DNA of 64,000 nt from Bacillus sp. NTK071 (GTDB lineage: Bacteria; Bacillota; Bacilli; Bacillales; Guptibacillaceae), in assembly GCF_017303315.1 (NCBI RefSeq), contig NZ_JAFKOI010000002.1:62001-126000 (forward strand), written 5' to 3'. A program made the translations under genes and the position numbers. The first letter of the stretch is position 1, and every line of letters starts with the position of its first letter. Below, piece after piece: positions 35,075 to 44,742 of the stretch. Under the pieces are notes generated by a model. It saw only the letters and a list, made by a program, of their open reading frames with translations. It ran no database searches and was not told the DNA's origin.

Positions 35075-35790
35075 TACTCTTTTACTGCCTCAAACTTATA
35101 CCCAACTCCCCATACAGTCGAGATCATAGACGCAGCATTAGGTGATACCTTATTTAATTTTTCTCTTAGGCGCTTAACATGGGTATCTACTGTGCGAAGA
35201 TCTCCAAAAAACTCGTAGTTCCAAACATCTTTAAGTAGTTCTTCTCGAGAAAACACTTTATCAGGTGCTTTCGCAAGATAGTAAAGGAGCTCATATTCTT
35301 TCGGTGTTAAATTGATAATTTCATCTTCTGCGAGTACCCGATGTGCATCGTGATCAATTGTTAAATAAGGAAAAACAATCACATTTTTAGTCGTTGTTTC
35401 CGTTTGTAGAAACTTGGTTGTTGATGATCTTCTGAGAAGTGCCTTCACCCGAAGAACGACTTCTCTCGGACTAAATGGTTTTGTAATATAATCATCCGCG
35501 CCCACTTCAAATCCTTGAACACGATTGGCTTCTTCTCCTTTGGCTGTCAACATAATAACTGGCGTCGCTTTTTGCTCGCGCATTTGCTGACAAACTTCAA
35601 TGCCATCCATACCTGGGAGCATTAAATCCAACAAGATAAGATCAAAATCATCTTCTGTTGCGATCTCAAGTGCTTCTTCTCCATTTTCTGCTTCTTTAAT
35701 TTCATAATTTTCTCTTTCAAGATACATGCGCAATAACTTTCTGATACGCTCTTCATCATCTACAACTAAAATTCTTGCATCTTTTTCCAA
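35074..35790 (-). CDS. resD: Response regulator ResD
   Basis: OmpR-family regulator. The receiver domain has the acidic pair DDEER, the phosphoacceptor Asp55 in LLDLMLPGMDG and Lys in TKPFSP; the C-terminal winged helix contains GDLRTVDTHVKRLREKL. Partner of ResE, with overlapping stop and start. It begins at a TTG eight bases after GGAGGG. A terminator separates it from resC, so resDE has its own promoter here. Confidence 0.95.
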   Translation of the reverse strand: MEKDARILVVDDEERIRKLLRMYLERENYEIKEAENGEEALEIATEDDFDLILLDLMLPGMDGIEVCQQMREQKATPVIMLTAKGEEANRVQGFEVGADDYITKPFSPREVVLRVKALLRRSSTTKFLQTETTTKNVIVFPYLTIDHDAHRVLAEDEIINLTPKEYELLYYLAKAPDKVFSREELLKDVWNYEFFGDLRTVDTHVKRLREKLNKVSPNAASMISTVWGVGYKFEAVKE

Positions 35791-35886
35791 GAAGATTCCC
35801 TCCTACAATAGCTCATGTCTTCTATTCTACCACGTATAAAGCTTTCTAGACCAGTCATGAGGAAACCGCATACACTTATAAATGAC

Positions 35887-35916
35887 AAAAAAACCCTCAC
35901 TACTCGTGAAGGTTTT
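35887..35916 (-). terminator. resC terminator
   Basis: An 11-bp stem with one G-U pair (AAAACCTTCAC / GTGAGGGTTTT), followed by TTTTTTTG on the minus strand. It splits resABC from resDE. Confidence 0.85.
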
Positions 35917-35921
35917 CAGTA

Positions 35922-37121
35922 CTATGCATATGAATGTAGTCCAGAAATAACGAGGTTAACAACCACGAGATTTAACATAATAATAACGAACCCTACAACA
36001 GCAAGCCATGCTGACTTCTCTCCTTGCCATCCACGTGAAAGACGAAGGTGAAGATATGCTGCATAGAATAAAAAGGTAACAAGGGCCCAAACTTCTTTTG
36101 GATCCCATCCCCAGAAACGGGTCCAGGCAGCTTGCGCCCAAATCATAGCGAAAATAAGGGCTCCAAGCGTGAAAACAGGGAATCCAATTGCCACTGCACG
36201 ATACTGAATTTCATCGACCAATTCTTCATTAACGTTTTTCAAAGCAGGTTGAATAGCTGCACCAATTCGTTTGCGAAGAATGAGACGAATTAAGCCATAT
36301 AACACTAGACCGCCTAGTATAGACCAGATTAAGGTGTTAAGCTTATGAGCAGCCTTCTCGCCTTTCATCCAAGCTGGAGCCTCTAAAAGCGGGCCAAATT
36401 CATTTCCGCTAACGTAGCTACCATCTGTTGGTCCAGTTAATGCTGGTAAGGTATACTCAACTGTAATTTGCTGCTCGTTTTGATCAACAAACTCATAAGT
36501 TGAAGAGTAACCAGCAGCTTCAAATCCTAACGATAGAATAACGAATGCAACTGTACTAATCAGTGTATACATGACGACTTCTAGCCAAAAAGTAGATTTG
36601 CTCGCTTTCTCTTGATTAACTGTACGAACAAGATAGACAAGTCCAGCTGCGAAACTAATCGACAGAATGCCTTCGCCTAGAGCTGCAGTCGTTACATGAA
36701 TTTTAAGCCAGTTACTTTGTAATGCTGGAATCAAAGGCTGAATTTCAGATGGAAACACACTAGCATAAGCAATGACGATGATGGCAACTGGCATTGCAAA
36801 TAAGCCGATGACATTACTTTTGTAAATCAAATAAATAATCAAGAAAGCAAAAACCATTGCCATTCCAAAAAATGTAGTAAATTCAAAAAGGTTACTAACA
36901 GGTGCATGCCCTGCAGCAATCCACCTCGTAATAAAATAGCTCAGTTGAAATAGAAAACCAACTGCAGATAACGTAAAACCCCACATTCCCCACTTCCTTG
37001 AATGGGTAGCTTCATCTGATTTTCTCCATTTCTTACCGAATAATGAAATAGCGAAAACAATGCTTGCAGCAAAATAGATGAAGAAAGCAATATAAAGCAA
37101 GTTACTACTAAGTTGAGCCAT
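35922..37121 (-). CDS. resC: Cytochrome c biogenesis protein ResC (CcsA family)
   Basis: With ResB forms the system II haem-delivery and ligation machine. A 399-residue polytopic protein with the tryptophan-rich [11 protein letters not shown] haem-handling motif and flanking conserved histidines. GGGAGG precedes the ATG. It follows resB by 33 bases. Confidence 0.95.
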   Translation of the reverse strand: MAQLSSNLLYIAFFIYFAASIVFAISLFGKKWRKSDEATHSRKWGMWGFTLSAVGFLFQLSYFITRWIAAGHAPVSNLFEFTTFFGMAMVFAFLIIYLIYKSNVIGLFAMPVAIIVIAYASVFPSEIQPLIPALQSNWLKIHVTTAALGEGILSISFAAGLVYLVRTVNQEKASKSTFWLEVVMYTLISTVAFVILSLGFEAAGYSSTYEFVDQNEQQITVEYTLPALTGPTDGSYVSGNEFGPLLEAPAWMKGEKAAHKLNTLIWSILGGLVLYGLIRLILRKRIGAAIQPALKNVNEELVDEIQYRAVAIGFPVFTLGALIFAMIWAQAAWTRFWGWDPKEVWALVTFLFYAAYLHLRLSRGWQGEKSAWLAVVGFVIIMLNLVVVNLVISGLHSYA

Positions 37122-37154
37122 CTTATCCGCCTCCCTTCGTGCTATAAAAATCTA

Positions 37155-38777
37155 TTATTTTTGTTCAGATTGATCGAGCGGCATTTGAAGACCCGTTTGA
37201 TCTGTCACACCTTCAAGCTCTCGCTTAAGTCCATACCAATTCTTATTCGTATGACTCGCTAGCCAAATTTCATTGTCTTTTCTACGCACCCAAATACGAC
37301 GGTGATTCCAGTACATCCCCTGGATAACACCGATCATAAAGATCGCTCCACCTATAGCAAGAATCCATAGCGTATTGTCTTTACGAACGACAAGACCCGA
37401 TACATTCTTTGTATCAACATTCTGGAAGGACATCTTGTAATCATTCTCACCAAGAGGTTCTAGATTCTGCTTGATCGCAACAAATGCCACTTCACCATCT
37501 GGATGTTCAGGAGAAATCATATTAAGAATAAATGCTGGGTTATTCGGAACTTTAGACTTAGTTGTGGGTTCTCCTTTATCATTGAATTCGAAGTCAGGAA
37601 AATAGTCCATTACCTCTACTCGATAACCATCTTTAAGCTCATATTCTTTCTCAGGATTATAAAGATTAACTGTGAGTTCACCTACCGGCTTATCAGTCTC
37701 CTTATTATCCATTGTAAACGTCATACTTTGAAGCTCATTTAACTTGTAATCAACTTGATAGATTGCATAACCATCAAATTTAAGTGGCTTATTTACTTGA
37801 ATTGGATGCTCTTTAATCTTTTCAAGTTCAGGATCCGTTCCTGCTATTCGCTCGCCAACTTGCTTATAAAGCACTGCATCCGTTTGATAGTTTTTGGCAA
37901 CAGCTGCTTGTCCAGACGCTTCAATAGCATCCTTGAATTTGGCGTCGTTATTGTCATAGGTTTCGAGAATAAACCCATCACTTTTTAAATAGTAGGCTTC
38001 TTCTGTTCCCTTAATTTTCTCAGTTTCTCCTTCACGTAGCCAGAGTACCTCATCAACATACATACCTGGGAAGAAACGAAGCATTCCACCAATTAGAAAT
38101 AGAATAAGTCCAATATGGTTAACATAAGGGCCCCATCTTGAAAACCGATTTTTCTCGGCGAACAAATGACCGTCTTCTTCTTTTACATTGTATCTTTTCT
38201 TCTGCAAAGCTTCTTTGATATTCGATAATTCAACTTTGTTGTCTGGATTCTCAGTTATACCGAAATATTTCTGACGCTTCATAAAGCTCTCATGTCGAAT
38301 AACACGCTGTTTTTTAAGTGCACGATATAGTGGAACAAATCGATCAAGACTTGCAACTATTAACGACAAACCGAGAGCTGCAATTAATAGCATGTACCAC
38401 CAAGAGCCGTATAGATTATGAAATCCAAGATCATAATATAGTTGTCCTAGTATACCGTATTGTTCCTCATAATAGACTGTAGGATCAGACAGCGGTGGTA
38501 TGTACATTTGCTGAGGAAAAATCGTTCCAATTGCAGAAGCAACGAGAAGAAGGACAATAATCCATATCCCTACTTTTACAGAAGAAAAGAAATTCCATAT
38601 TTTATCGATTATAGTCGTTTTATAAGTTTGAGATCTACGAGCGCTTCCCTCATATCTCATATTAAGAAGTTTATTAGATTTCAAATCTCCCTGGAGCGGC
38701 TTACCACATACTTCGCATATCTCAGTTCCATAAGGGTTAACATGTCCGCATTCACAGGTGATGTTTTTGTCGCTCAT
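37155..38777 (-). CDS. resB: Cytochrome c biogenesis protein ResB
   Basis: System II cytochrome c maturation protein. The 540-residue sequence begins with a small zinc-ribbon-like segment CECGHVNPYGTEICEVCG, then three transmembrane helices, a large external domain and a last helix near residues 480-500. It lies between resA and resC with tight spacing. ResBC moves reduced haem across the membrane and attaches it to apocytochrome. Confidence 0.94.
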   Translation of the reverse strand: MSDKNITCECGHVNPYGTEICEVCGKPLQGDLKSNKLLNMRYEGSARRSQTYKTTIIDKIWNFFSSVKVGIWIIVLLLVASAIGTIFPQQMYIPPLSDPTVYYEEQYGILGQLYYDLGFHNLYGSWWYMLLIAALGLSLIVASLDRFVPLYRALKKQRVIRHESFMKRQKYFGITENPDNKVELSNIKEALQKKRYNVKEEDGHLFAEKNRFSRWGPYVNHIGLILFLIGGMLRFFPGMYVDEVLWLREGETEKIKGTEEAYYLKSDGFILETYDNNDAKFKDAIEASGQAAVAKNYQTDAVLYKQVGERIAGTDPELEKIKEHPIQVNKPLKFDGYAIYQVDYKLNELQSMTFTMDNKETDKPVGELTVNLYNPEKEYELKDGYRVEVMDYFPDFEFNDKGEPTTKSKVPNNPAFILNMISPEHPDGEVAFVAIKQNLEPLGENDYKMSFQNVDTKNVSGLVVRKDNTLWILAIGGAIFMIGVIQGMYWNHRRIWVRRKDNEIWLASHTNKNWYGLKRELEGVTDQTGLQMPLDQSEQK

Positions 38778-38789
38778 TGGAACACCCCG

Positions 38790-39317
38790 TTACGGTTGGA
38801 TTTGCTTCATATAGTCATCGATTACTTCTTCAGACAAGCTAGCTTGTGTCTTTCTGATGACTTGGCCGTCTTTGTCAATTAAGAATGTAACTGGAATTGG
38901 CCCAACTCCATAGTGATTTGTTACATCGTTACTTTTATCTAGCAGTACAGAAAAACTTAGCTTATAGCGATCTACGAAACTTTCCGCAGTCAATTTCGGC
39001 TCTGATACATTAACTGCAAGAATCTCTACGCCTTTGTCTTTATACTCTTTGTACTTCTTGTCCATTGCAGGCATTTCATCCTTACACGGCTCACAGTATG
39101 TTGCCCAGAAGTTAAGAAATACACCTTTTCCTCTATAATCTTCAAGCTCTACTTCATTTCCTTCAAGGTCAGTCAAAATAAAGTTAGGGGCTTGATCCCC
39201 GGCCTGTACGATTCCGCTTTCATTTGCGAAAAAGTTTGTATAGAACGTATAGCCGACTGCTATAAAGACAATCGCCAATATAACAGTCCGCACGATCAGC
39301 CGGTTTTTTTTGTTCAT
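38790..39317 (-). CDS. resA: Thiol-disulfide oxidoreductase ResA
   Basis: Membrane-anchored thioredoxin-like protein that keeps apocytochrome c haem-binding cysteines reduced. The anchor is about residues 8-27 and the active site is Cys75-Glu-Pro-Cys78 in WATYCEPCKDEM, with the family Glu81. At 175 residues it is the normal length. First gene of resABC, 65 bases after rluB. Confidence 0.96.
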   Translation of the reverse strand: MNKKNRLIVRTVILAIVFIAVGYTFYTNFFANESGIVQAGDQAPNFILTDLEGNEVELEDYRGKGVFLNFWATYCEPCKDEMPAMDKKYKEYKDKGVEILAVNVSEPKLTAESFVDRYKLSFSVLLDKSNDVTNHYGVGPIPVTFLIDKDGQVIRKTQASLSEEVIDDYMKQIQP

Positions 39318-39382
39318 TTAAACCAACTCCAATCAAACTAAGCAATACTACTCTCACTATAACGTGCTGTTAGGGTGTCAAC

Positions 39383-40120
39383 TTATCGCTTTTTTGACTT
39401 TTGTGTGACAGCTTGATTACGGAGCTGTTTAACTTCGTATGGTTTCAACTCACGATAATCTCCAGGATTCATTCCTGTTAACTCAAGAAAACCATAGCGT
39501 TCTCTCTTTAGCTTCTGTACAGGGAAACCAATTGCTTCGAACATTCTTCGCACCTGTCGATTTTTACCTTCGTGAATCGTCAGTTCTACAATCGATTTCT
39601 CTTTTTGTTTATCCACTGACAGAATTCGTGCACGTGCCTTAGACGTTTTACCATCTTCAAGCTGCACGCCTCTTTCAAGCTTTTGAATCGTTTCTTTGTT
39701 CATAAGACCTTTTACTTTAGCTACATATACCTTATCTACATGATAGCTTGGGTGCATGAGCTTATTTGCAAAGTCTCCATCATTTGTTAGAAGAAGAGCA
39801 CCTGATGTATCATAATCAAGTCTTCCTACAGGGAAAACCCTCTCTTCAATTTCATGGAAATAATCTGTTACTGCCTTTCTTCCTTTATCGTCTTCAACCG
39901 CTGAAATGACTCCTGTCGGTTTATAGAACAAAAAGTAAACCGGCGCTTCACGTTCTACCTGAATACCGTTCACTTCAATTTTACAACGATCAGAAACTTT
40001 CGTACCGAGTTCAGTAACGACTTTACCGTTAACTTTAACTCTTCCTTCTTCAATTAATCCTTCTGCTTTCCGTCTGGAAGTAACTCCAGCTTGAGCAATT
40101 ACCTTTTGTAAACGTTCCAT
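39383..40120 (-). CDS. rluB: 23S rRNA pseudouridine synthase RluB
   Basis: Makes pseudouridine in 23S rRNA helix 90-92 region. It has an N-terminal S4 RNA-binding domain starting MERLQKVIAQAGVTSRRKAE, the catalytic Asp in GRLDYDTSGALL, and the RQVRRMFEAIG motif near the end. The 245-residue length is normal. The ATG eight bases after GAGG is chosen over an earlier ATG and a GTG. It may be co-transcribed with resA. Confidence 0.95.
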   Translation of the reverse strand: MERLQKVIAQAGVTSRRKAEGLIEEGRVKVNGKVVTELGTKVSDRCKIEVNGIQVEREAPVYFLFYKPTGVISAVEDDKGRKAVTDYFHEIEERVFPVGRLDYDTSGALLLTNDGDFANKLMHPSYHVDKVYVAKVKGLMNKETIQKLERGVQLEDGKTSKARARILSVDKQKEKSIVELTIHEGKNRQVRRMFEAIGFPVQKLKRERYGFLELTGMNPGDYRELKPYEVKQLRNQAVTQKSKKR

Positions 40121-40233
40121 CATATTCACCTCACTAAAACATCATACTCTTGTCGTAGTCAAACCTCAAGTACAGATTCATTCTATCATTTATTATGCTC
40201 AAACCAGAATCCTGCAAACCCTTTGTTAAAATC

Positions 40234-40262
40234 AAAAAAAGCCACCGCTTTTTTACGGTGGC
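40234..40262 (-). terminator. spmB terminator
   Basis: A 7-bp stem GCCACCG / CGGTGGC with an 8-base loop, followed by TTTTTTTG on the minus strand. Confidence 0.85.
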
Positions 40263-40264
40263 CA

Positions 40265-40783
40265 TCATCCAAAAACAATGGTGACAAAAACGATTGCTGC
40301 AATCATTCCTACTAGATCAGCCAACAACCCAACTTTCAAAGCGTTCCCCATTTTCCTAATACCTACAGCACCAAAATAAACAGTAAGGATATAGAGGGTT
40401 GTATCAGTGCTACCTTGCATAGTTGATGCTAACCTTCCTATAAATGAATCAGGTCCATATGTGCTAATAATATCAGTTGTCATTGCTAAAGCGCCCGTAC
40501 CTGAGATTGGACGTATCAGTGCGAGTGGGACAATTTCTGTCGGTATACCTATTGCGTCAAATGGTGCTTTAAGTAGACCACTTAAAAATGCCATTGCTCC
40601 AGATGCTCGAAAAACAGAAATAGCTACCATCATGCCTACTAGATAAGGAACGATTGAGAAAGCAATTGAAAGACCTTCTTTTCCACCTTCCACAAACACT
40701 TCGTAGGTTGGTACTTTCTTCCACGTTCCATAAGCAAGGATAAAGCCAATTAACAAGGGGATAATCCAAATCGAAATGTTCAC
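40265..40783 (-). CDS. spmB: Spore maturation protein B
   Basis: Membrane protein needed with SpmA for full dehydration of the spore core. The 172 residues hold about five helices of the nucleoside-recognition (Gate) type. It starts at a GTG overlapping the spmA stop by four bases. The pair is co-expressed with dacB in the mother cell. Confidence 0.94.
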   Translation of the reverse strand: MNISIWIIPLLIGFILAYGTWKKVPTYEVFVEGGKEGLSIAFSIVPYLVGMMVAISVFRASGAMAFLSGLLKAPFDAIGIPTEIVPLALIRPISGTGALAMTTDIISTYGPDSFIGRLASTMQGSTDTTLYILTVYFGAVGIRKMGNALKVGLLADLVGMIAAIVFVTIVFG

Positions 40784-41373
40784 GATTTAATTCCCCCTTT
40801 GCTTTTTCTATTAAAAAGCCGATCAATCATTAACGCACCTATTGTGGAACAAGCCGTTGCAGCAATAGTAGTACCTACGATTTCTGTAGGTGAAACGGAA
40901 CCATACTTCATTCGAATTGCAATCACACTCGTAGGTATTAACGTTAAGCTAGATGTGTTGAGTGCTAATAGAGTAATCATTGATCTCGAAGCATGATCTT
41001 TCATATCGTTCAGTTTTTTTAATTCCTCCATAGCTTTTATACCCATTGGTGTAGCCGCATTCCCTAGTCCAAACATGTTAGCGATCATATTGGATAGGAT
41101 ATAACCCATTGCAGGATGTTCTGTCGGCACTTCAGGAAAAAGCTTTCTAGCAACTGGTTTAAACCAACGCGCCATGACTTCAAGTAGTCCAGCTTTTTGG
41201 GCGATCTTCATTAAACCAAGCCAGAAAACAAGAACACTGAGTAGACCAATACAAACAGCAATTGCTTCTTCAGCACCACTAAAAATAGCTTTGTTTACTT
41301 CTTCCATTGTCCCGTTTATGAACGCAAAGATGATGCCGATAAGAAATAAAGCAACCCAGATGATATTAACCAT
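40780..41373 (-). CDS. spmA: Spore maturation protein A
   Basis: Partner of SpmB in spore core dehydration. A 197-residue polytopic Gate-domain protein with conserved GLGNAATPMGIKAMEEL. The ATG overlaps the dacB stop region by eight bases, which favours coupling. An upstream GTG in frame is possible but lacks a better ribosome site. Confidence 0.94.
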   Translation of the reverse strand: MVNIIWVALFLIGIIFAFINGTMEEVNKAIFSGAEEAIAVCIGLLSVLVFWLGLMKIAQKAGLLEVMARWFKPVARKLFPEVPTEHPAMGYILSNMIANMFGLGNAATPMGIKAMEELKKLNDMKDHASRSMITLLALNTSSLTLIPTSVIAIRMKYGSVSPTEIVGTTIAATACSTIGALMIDRLFNRKSKGGIKS

Positions 41374-42529
41374 TGAGATCACGTCCGGAATCTAGAGAGA
41401 ATAGATTTCTAAAGAATCCCCAAAATCCTTTTGGTTTTTTCTCAACAGCTTCATAAGTAAGAGGAGCTTTAATTAGGGTTTCGTTATTTAGTGTGACTTT
41501 GTATAAACCGATTGGATTTTGAAAAGAATCTGGCTTATCCCAATCACTTTTCTCTGGAGGTTTTGCAAGCTGTATTGTTGACTCAATGCTGTCTTTTTCC
41601 TCTTCAGTTAATGGATATAGTAGATCCCTATTTAACTTCACCCTACCCTTGTAAGGCTCCTCCTTCAGATCCTTAAGGACGCCTTTAGATTGCAATAAGG
41701 TAAGCTCATAATTCTTATATCCAAAGTTGAACATTGAAATATGATCATTCCAATCGCTCGGAGCATCAAGTGTTACCGCAATCAGATTCATTCCATCACG
41801 TTCTGCTGTTGAAACAAGGGTACGTTTCGCTCTCTTTGTATAGCCCGTCTTTCCACCGGTTGAATCTTCATATAAACCTGTTAATAGTTTATTTTTGTTC
41901 CGCCACACATAATCCCAGTCTTCTTTCTCGTTGGGAGCTCTATGTACCTTAGTCCCAGATATGACCTGATAAATTTCATTATTCATAGCATACTGAGTTA
42001 ATAAAGCCATATCATATGCTGTGGAAAGGTGATTCTCATGATCATCAAGTCCATGAGGATTGGCAAAAACAGTATTAGACATCCCAATCTCTTCTGCCTT
42101 TTGATTCATCAGACTTACAAAACCCTCAAGACTTCCTCCAACTGCTTCTGCAATAGCAACTGCTGCATCATTACCAGAACGGAGCATAAGCCCATAAACC
42201 AGATTCTCGAGCTTTATTTTTTCGCCTTCTTTTAAATAAAGTGACGATCCTTCTGTTCCTGCAGCCCTTGAACTTACAACAACCATATCATCTAATTTCC
42301 CTGACTCAATCGCTAGAATTGCTGTCATAATTTTTGTTATGCTTGCTATCCTTCTTTGTGTATAAGCGTCTTTCTCGTAAAGCACTCGTCCGGTTTCTTG
42401 TTCCATTAGGATGGCACTTCTAGCTGAGACACCAACACCTTCTCCTGAAGCATTTCGAGGAATCATAAGAAACAGCAGAGCTGCTATCAAAATAAAGACG
42501 CCAATTTTTGTATGCAACGATTTGATCAT
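41366..42529 (-). CDS. dacB: D-alanyl-D-alanine carboxypeptidase DacB
   Basis: Spore-cortex PBP5*, which trims peptide side chains of cortex peptidoglycan. It has a signal peptide (about 1-29), catalytic Ser63-x-x-Lys66 in SITK, Ser118-Gly-Asn120, Lys227-Thr-Gly229, and a C-terminal beta-rich domain. At 387 residues it fits. The ATG is ten bases from AAGGGA. First gene of dacB-spmA-spmB, which is mother-cell (sigma-E) controlled in B. subtilis; I could not mark the promoter securely. Confidence 0.93.
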   Translation of the reverse strand: MIKSLHTKIGVFILIAALLFLMIPRNASGEGVGVSARSAILMEQETGRVLYEKDAYTQRRIASITKIMTAILAIESGKLDDMVVVSSRAAGTEGSSLYLKEGEKIKLENLVYGLMLRSGNDAAVAIAEAVGGSLEGFVSLMNQKAEEIGMSNTVFANPHGLDDHENHLSTAYDMALLTQYAMNNEIYQVISGTKVHRAPNEKEDWDYVWRNKNKLLTGLYEDSTGGKTGYTKRAKRTLVSTAERDGMNLIAVTLDAPSDWNDHISMFNFGYKNYELTLLQSKGVLKDLKEEPYKGRVKLNRDLLYPLTEEEKDSIESTIQLAKPPEKSDWDKPDSFQNPIGLYKVTLNNETLIKAPLTYEAVEKKPKGFWGFFRNLFSLDSGRDLNG

Positions 42530-42595
42530 GCCATCCACGTCCCTTAAGCTCCGTATTTGTACAAGTCTATGAGGAGGAGACGTTGGATATGTATA

Positions 42596-43144
42596 TCAAT
42601 TATTGGTTGGTTCAGTAAAAACATCTGTATAATTCGTTACTTCTTTTAACGCTTTCTCTTCAGCTGGAATACGAACCTTTAATAGTAATCCAGCATTTAA
42701 AAATGTGAAAACAATGGCAGTCCAATACGAAGAAAAGATAAGGGGAAGAGATAAGATTTCTAACGCTACAATCACGTAATTAGGGTGTCGTATAAAACGA
42801 TACGGCCCTTTAGCAACAACGCTTGCTTTAGGCAACACGATAATTTTAGTGTTCCAGAACTTTCCTAGAGACCTGATTGTCCAAACTCTTAACAACTGTG
42901 CTAACAGAAATATTCCAAGCATTACTGTCCAAATTAATGAAAGAGTGAAACCGCGAAGAGCTGTTTCTACCGCAACAGCAAGTAGAAAACCAATGTGCAA
43001 CATAACAATGTATTTGTAGTGGTCTTCTCCGCATTCTATTGCACCTCGATCCTTCATCCACTTTTCATTTTTTCTAGCAAGTATAAGTTCACCTGCCCTT
43101 TGCACAATAAGAAGTATAAACACCAATGTAAAGAGAAAAACCAT
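42596..43144 (-). CDS. bpsB: Isoprenylcysteine-carboxyl-methyltransferase-like protein BpsB (YpbQ)
   Basis: A 182-residue membrane methyltransferase of the ICMT-like family, with the KGPYRFIRHPNYVIVALE motif (SAM- and substrate-binding). In B. subtilis the partner of BpsA methylates alkylresorcinols or alkylpyrones. It lies three bases after bpsA, with AAGGGG inside the bpsA tail, so the two are co-translated. Substrate is inferred from that pairing. Confidence 0.85.
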   Translation of the reverse strand: MVFLFTLVFILLIVQRAGELILARKNEKWMKDRGAIECGEDHYKYIVMLHIGFLLAVAVETALRGFTLSLIWTVMLGIFLLAQLLRVWTIRSLGKFWNTKIIVLPKASVVAKGPYRFIRHPNYVIVALEILSLPLIFSSYWTAIVFTFLNAGLLLKVRIPAEEKALKEVTNYTDVFTEPTNN

Positions 43145-43147
43145 AGA

Positions 43148-44239
43148 TTACGCCCCTTCTTTCCATTCTAGGAGTAATAACTCTGAACAAAAGCCAGGAC
43201 CAAGAGCAGCCATTAGGCCATTGGCACCCGTTTCGCACCCATTTCTCAGGAATTGATCCAATACATAAACGATTGTAACAGAGCTCATGTTGCCGAATTG
43301 TCTTAGTACCTCGCGTGATATAGCGGTCATTGACTTCTCTAAACCCAGCGCCTCTTCATAAGCTGTTAACACTTTTGTACCTCCCGGGTGCGCAATAAAA
43401 TAGTCAATATCTTCAGGGACTTTATTCTGTGATGTAAGGAATTCCTTAACGTTAGGTTCAAGCCATGTCGAAACAATTAATGGAATGGATTTTGAGAAAA
43501 CAACGTGTAACCCCTCGTTACTTACTTCCCATCCCATAACATCCTCAGAATCTTTCATAAGAGTGGACTTAACCGAAACGATAGCTGGTATATTGTTCAT
43601 TTTCGAGTATTGGAGTAACGGTGATTTTTCACCAGTAACGAGCATACACGATACGCCATCAGCAAAAAGTGCTGTGCCTATTAAGTTGCTTTTGGAATAA
43701 TCTCCATGTTGGAACGTTAAGCTACATAATTCTACATTCACAACAAGTACAGCTTCTTCGGGATGAGCCATGCAGTATTCATTTGCACGTGAAAGGCCTG
43801 ATGCTCCTCCAGCACATCCAAGTCCCCAGATCGGAATACGCTTTGTGTGTGGTGAAAAAGGAAGGACATTCATAATTCTTGCTTCAATACTGGGAGTTGA
43901 TATACCCGTAGTTGAGACAAAAAAGATCGCTGCCACATCACTACAATCTATTTCTCTCTCTAAATAAAAAGTATTGTTTAAACAATCTTTTATCGCTTCT
44001 GTAGCATAATCTACTGATAAAGCGATATACCGTTCATTTTTTTCTTCGAATGTCGGTCCACTACTATACCAATCCAACGGCATTGCAAAATATCGTGTAT
44101 CAATTTCAGCACTCTGGAAAACTGGGAGAAGACGATCTATATCACGAAAGTGGTCACCAAATTGCTTTTTTGCAAAAGCTGCAGCCTCTGACTGTTGAAG
44201 ACAATGTGGAAGAAGATGTTTTCCGATCGATAAAATCAT
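43148..44239 (-). CDS. bpsA: Type III polyketide synthase BpsA
   Basis: Chalcone-synthase-type enzyme that extends fatty acyl-CoA to triketide pyrones and tetraketide resorcinols in B. subtilis. The catalytic triad is visible: Cys142 in GLGCAGGASG, His284 in AHPGGTKV and Asn317 in GNMSS. At 363 residues it is full length. The ATG follows AAAGGAG. With bpsB it forms a two-gene operon placed between dacB and scpB, not where B. subtilis keeps it. Confidence 0.92.
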   Translation of the reverse strand: MILSIGKHLLPHCLQQSEAAAFAKKQFGDHFRDIDRLLPVFQSAEIDTRYFAMPLDWYSSGPTFEEKNERYIALSVDYATEAIKDCLNNTFYLEREIDCSDVAAIFFVSTTGISTPSIEARIMNVLPFSPHTKRIPIWGLGCAGGASGLSRANEYCMAHPEEAVLVVNVELCSLTFQHGDYSKSNLIGTALFADGVSCMLVTGEKSPLLQYSKMNNIPAIVSVKSTLMKDSEDVMGWEVSNEGLHVVFSKSIPLIVSTWLEPNVKEFLTSQNKVPEDIDYFIAHPGGTKVLTAYEEALGLEKSMTAISREVLRQFGNMSSVTIVYVLDQFLRNGCETGANGLMAALGPGFCSELLLLEWKEGA

Positions 44240-44332
44240 TCCGCTTAGCTCCTTTAGCTACTCTTTTTAAGTAGTTTGAGAAATGATGGGTACTTTTATA
44301 CAAGAAATGATAGGAAGGGAAGATCTCAGAAA

Positions 44333-44364
44333 CAAGAAAAGAGATGCCTCTGAAGGCATCTCTT
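44333..44364 (-). terminator. Terminator after the 116-codon gene
   Basis: A 10-bp stem AAGAGATGCC / GGCATCTCTT with a 6-base loop, then TTCTTGTTTC on the minus strand. Confidence 0.75.
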
Positions 44365-44713
44365 ATATGTGATAAAAACCATTTAATTTCACTTCCTGAA
44401 CGATTTCAAGGAGCTTTGATAAATCGGCTTTTTCTAATGCTAGTAGAAACTCAGACTCGTCGCTTATATAAAGTCGTTTTCTCCCCGTGTAGCTAGGCAA
44501 CAGATTGAGGGCTACCACTTCATGGACCGGCGACTCAGCAATCCACACCCCCACCTCTTTTGCACGTAACGCAAAAATAGCAGGGTAGAGCACATAGAAA
44601 GTTTTCTGATTGCCAGCTTCTTCGTATGTCACTGAGGATCGAACAAATGAATCTTCAGGTGAATTAGAACGTTCCTTCTCAAGCTGTTCGTAAGCTATAT
44701 GAGTTAACCGCAA
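44363..44713 (-). CDS. Hypothetical protein, 116 aa, in the scpAB transcript
   Basis: A soluble 116-residue protein without a family I recognise. It is mixed alpha/beta in appearance, with FYVLYPAIFALRAKEVGVW, VALNLLPSYTGRKRLY and a helical tail. It starts at TTG seven bases after AGGAGG, 29 bases downstream of scpB, and is followed by a terminator, so it closes the scpA-scpB transcript. B. subtilis has ypuI near here but the sequence does not match it. Confidence 0.6.
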   Translation of the reverse strand: MRLTHIAYEQLEKERSNSPEDSFVRSSVTYEEAGNQKTFYVLYPAIFALRAKEVGVWIAESPVHEVVALNLLPSYTGRKRLYISDESEFLLALEKADLSKLLEIVQEVKLNGFYHI

Positions 44714-44742
44714 GTATAGCCCTCCTTATGAAAAACCAGTTA

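Noticed and set aside
41374-42595. Sigma-E promoter search before dacB
   Set aside because: No pair of boxes with the right spacing was convincing by eye.
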